10,337 nt of DNA, from assembly GCA_900128395.1 (NCBI GenBank), contig LT650026.1:1-10337 (forward strand), written 5' to 3'. The notes under the pieces are model-generated. The model was not told where the DNA came from and did no database searches. It saw only the letters and a program-made list of their open reading frames with translations. The stretch is from Stramenopiles sp. TOSAG23-2 (taxonomy: Eukaryota > Sar). Position numbers and translations under genes: made by a program. Shown piece after piece: positions 8,501 to 10,337 of this stretch (position 1 is the first letter of the stretch; every line of letters starts with the position of its first letter).

Positions 8501-8703
8501 TTAACTTTAGCTGGTTTTAGGGCTCTCCTATCATAATTATACAGTGTATAATATTCACAAGAACGATACAATTCAAATATTAGGAAACAAATCAAAATAA
8601 ATACTGTAGAGAAAAGTGCAGCAAGAGAATTAATAGATACATATATACAAAAAGAGAAAGAATATAAATCTATATTCGTCTATTTATATATATTTAAGTA
8701 AAA

Positions 8704-9774
8704 ATGGATACCACTGATGCTCCGCAAATAATTGAACATATACATCATAACATCGATTTCACACCATATGAAACACGTTGGGTGCCATGTTCAGCCAGAA
8801 TGGTTGGTTTAGGAATAGCACCACGTGGACACGGTGTATTGAATGTCTATGAGTTAAGTAAAGGTGATTTAAAAGTAGTGAAAGAGAAGCAAGCACCGAA
8901 TGGGTTTAAATGTGCAACATTTGGTGCTTCAAATTTGGAAAATAGGGCAATTGCAACTGGCGATTATAAAGGTGTTTTGAATATATGGGATATGGAACGT
9001 TTAAATACACCAATATATCAAGTACAAGCACATGATAAAATTGTAAATTGTATTGATGGTTGTGGTGGACTTGATATTGGTAATGGGGCACCAGAATTAG
9101 TTACTGGTAGCCGTGATGGTACCGTTCGTGTATGGGATCCACGGGTCCAGGAAGCAGTAGTGTCATTAGAACCGGATGAAAAAGAAGCTGCGCGCGATTG
9201 CTGGACAGTATGTTTTGGTAACTCGTATAATGATGAGGAACGAGTTGTATGTGCTGGTTATGATAATGGTGATATTAAAATGTTTGATTTACGTACAAAC
9301 ACGGTGCGTTGGGAATCGAATGTAGGAAATGGCGTTGTTGGTCTTGAATTTGATCGCAAAGATATTGAAATGAATAAATTATTGACTGCTACACTTGAAT
9401 CGAAGTTCAGGATATACGATGTTAGAACACAACACAAAGAAGATGGCTTTGCACATTTATCAGAAAAAGCACATAAATCAACTGTATGGATGGGCAAGCA
9501 TTTGCCACAAAATCGTGATTTATTTATGACATGCGGTGGTAATGGTGGTTTGAACATTTATAAATATAAATATCCAGCACAACGTACTGTTAAAGATGCC
9601 AATGGCTTATTAAAAGGCGTACCAGGATCAGTTGAACTATTAAATGCTAAAATAATTTCTACCCAACCTGTTGTTTCATTTGATTGGAGTCCTGATAAAC
9701 AAGGTTTGGCATGCATGGCATGCTTGGATCAAACTATACGTGTAATGATTGTTACCAAGTTACATTTATATTAA
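8704..9774 (+). CDS. DNAAF10: DNAAF10 / WDR92 (Monad), axonemal dynein assembly factor
   Basis: A 356-residue WD40 protein, almost the same length as the human protein (357) and alignable from end to end. It works in the cytoplasm as an adaptor of the R2TP/prefoldin-like co-chaperone machinery and is needed to preassemble axonemal dyneins before transport into the cilium. Family signatures include TRWVPCSARMV near 24-34, TGDYKGVLNIWD at 85-96, TGSRDGTVRVWDPR at 134-147, RDCWTVCFGNSYNDEERVV at about 164-182, AGYDNGDIKMFDLR at 184-197, EKAHKSTVW at 254-262, FDWSPDK at 326-332 and LDQTIRVMIVTK at 341-352. The repeats should build one seven-bladed propeller. The ATG has A at -3 and G at +4. The frame is uninterrupted and ends in TAA at 9772-9774. 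Its presence is a strong indication that the organism has motile cilia with dynein arms. It is divergent from KATNIP. Confidence 0.97.
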   Translation: MDTTDAPQIIEHIHHNIDFTPYETRWVPCSARMVGLGIAPRGHGVLNVYELSKGDLKVVKEKQAPNGFKCATFGASNLENRAIATGDYKGVLNIWDMERLNTPIYQVQAHDKIVNCIDGCGGLDIGNGAPELVTGSRDGTVRVWDPRVQEAVVSLEPDEKEAARDCWTVCFGNSYNDEERVVCAGYDNGDIKMFDLRTNTVRWESNVGNGVVGLEFDRKDIEMNKLLTATLESKFRIYDVRTQHKEDGFAHLSEKAHKSTVWMGKHLPQNRDLFMTCGGNGGLNIYKYKYPAQRTVKDANGLLKGVPGSVELLNAKIISTQPVVSFDWSPDKQGLACMACLDQTIRVMIVTKLHLY

Positions 9775-9965
9775 CTTATAAAAAAAAAAAAAGCATACAC
9801 ACAAAAAAACGAAAAATTTTAGAAGTTTTTTTGAGTTTTTGATTTGCTAGTGAAGAAAAAGAAGAGATATATGTGTATGTGTGTGTAATACACGTAATGC
9901 GTGTGTAATTTTGTGAGAAAGTAAAAAAGACACACGTATGCATTACAAAATAATATATATATATG

Positions 9966-9992
9966 TATTCTTTTGAGAGTAGGAATTGTCAT
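9966..9992 (+). repeat. Short dispersed repeat, first copy (partner 10310-10337)
   Basis: This 27-base stretch (core gagtaggaattgtcat) recurs at 10310-10337 with one inserted base and one substitution, in the same orientation, about 345 bases downstream. The second copy runs to the window end, so the repeat may be longer. The arrangement would fit two partial copies of one element in tandem. Confidence 0.65.
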
Positions 9993-10128
9993 CGAGTAGG
10001 AATAAAAAATTTAAAATACGCGTAGACTAACATTTATTTTTTAAAGAAATAATTTGTAAAATAATGTGTTGCTAGCCCTAAATTGTAAAAATATATACAC
10101 GCACACGTATATCACATTATCATAAATT

Positions 10129-10212
10129 CAATACTCTGTCTCAGAAATAATACGAATCGTCCGTATTCAATATCCTGTACACACTACGAATGAAATAATA
10201 AAGCTCTCATGC
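10129..10212 (+). repeat. Dispersed repeat, right copy
   Basis: Blocks 10129-10151 and 10199-10212 match 401-423 and 447-460 near the other end of the window (22/23 and 13/14 bases). Between the blocks the right copy holds about 24 more bases, including an inverted repeat aatacg / cgtatt (10149-10154 / 10161-10166). Same orientation as the left copy. Probably a family of mobile-element fragments in this genome. Confidence 0.6.
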
Positions 10213-10309
10213 GCCGCCGCAAGCTAATTATGTTTTTTTTTTAAATAAAATATGATATATAAATAAGAGCATCTTTCAGTTTAGTGAGATAGATTTGTCT
10301 CAGTTATTT

Positions 10310-10337
10310 TATTCTTTTGAAGAGTAGGAATTATCAT
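10310..10337 (+). repeat. Short dispersed repeat, second copy, cut by the window end
   Basis: This is the partner of 9966-9992 (core gagtaggaattatcat). It follows a TATA-like box and a short hairpin by a few dozen bases. Confidence 0.65.

Larger units (their letters stand above)
7982..8703. promoter_or_regulatory. Divergent intergenic region between KATNIP and DNAAF10
   Basis: Both flanking genes start here and read outward, with 722 bases between the ATGs, so both promoters must lie within it. Visible elements are a TG microsatellite near 8029-8046 in the KATNIP leader, an 8-base tandem repeat (cctgctgg at 8131-8138 and 8139-8146) forming a small GC-rich island, a stem-loop at 8246-8276, an inverted repeat with 7-base arms (accagct 8492-8498 / agctggt 8509-8515), and an AT-rich tatttatatatattta stretch at 8681-8696 directly before the DNAAF10 ATG. 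I found no convincing RFX X-box. A probable coding relic occupies 8309-8500. Confidence 0.6.
9775..10337. other. Repeat-rich 3' flank of DNAAF10, possibly LTR-derived
   Basis: No coding sequence is visible. A run of 14 A starts six bases after the stop codon (9780-9793). A TG/CA-rich stretch follows at about 9870-9960, including an imperfect hairpin of gtaatgcgtgtgt (9894-9906) with acacacgtatgcattac (9930-9946). Two dispersed-repeat copies and a TATA-like atataaataagagc (10257-10270) lie in the last 380 bases. The TATA-like box followed by a hairpin (tgaga/tctca, about 10285-10301) is compatible with the U3/R part of an LTR, but neither element ends nor target-site duplications can be seen. 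Confidence 0.4.

Noticed and set aside
7982-8703. RFX X-box between the two ciliary genes
   Set aside because: I found no half-site pair close to the consensus, and RFX factors may be absent from this lineage.
9780-9793. Run of 14 A after the DNAAF10 stop, suggesting a retrocopied poly(A) tail
   Set aside because: The gene is intact and full length, no direct repeats flank it, and A-runs are common in this AT-rich DNA.
1-10337. tRNA, rRNA, CRISPR array or bacterial operon features
   Set aside because: No cloverleaf-like or rRNA-like sequence and no regularly spaced repeats were seen; the gene content is plainly eukaryotic nuclear.

Overview
The window is nuclear DNA from an AT-rich, gene-dense eukaryote. 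Three genes can be recognised with confidence, and all read in the standard genetic code with long uninterrupted frames. Two of the three products belong to cilium/flagellum biology (KATNIP and DNAAF10/WDR92), so the organism should build a motile flagellum at some life stage. The third is a cytochrome b5-fused front-end desaturase whose C-terminal half reads to me like the stramenopile (oomycete/diatom-like) branch. A flagellate or zoosporic protist, perhaps a stramenopile, is therefore my best guess, held with low confidence because it rests on family memory and not on a search.

Layout: 1-634 has no confident gene. It holds an edge-truncated open frame on the minus strand in an unusually GC-rich patch (about 240-350), a copy of a dispersed repeat (401-460), and one unit of a 70-bp tandem duplication. 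The desaturase lies at 635-2146 (minus), and its stop codon is supplied by that duplication. A 605-base spacer (2147-2751) carries palindromes but no gene. A single large gene, KATNIP (minus), spans 7981 down to 2752 but appears as two reading frames overlapping by 11 bases. The frames differ by +1, and a 43-base GT-AG segment (5333-5291) would join them exactly, so a mini-intron is a good explanation; a homopolymer indel or a genuinely split gene are the alternatives. A 722-base divergent intergenic region (7982-8703) follows, containing a probable decayed lysine-rich coding relic and a stem-loop. DNAAF10/WDR92 is at 8704-9774 (plus). The last 563 bases are repeat-rich noncoding sequence that may be part of an LTR or other mobile element.

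How the parts relate: KATNIP (ciliary base and microtubules) and DNAAF10 (cytoplasmic preassembly of axonemal dyneins) are transcribed away from each other from one shared spacer, which would allow co-regulation of two ciliary genes. The desaturase is a lipid-modifying ER enzyme with no obvious functional tie to them. The same dispersed repeat occurs at both ends of the window in the same orientation, framing the gene cluster.
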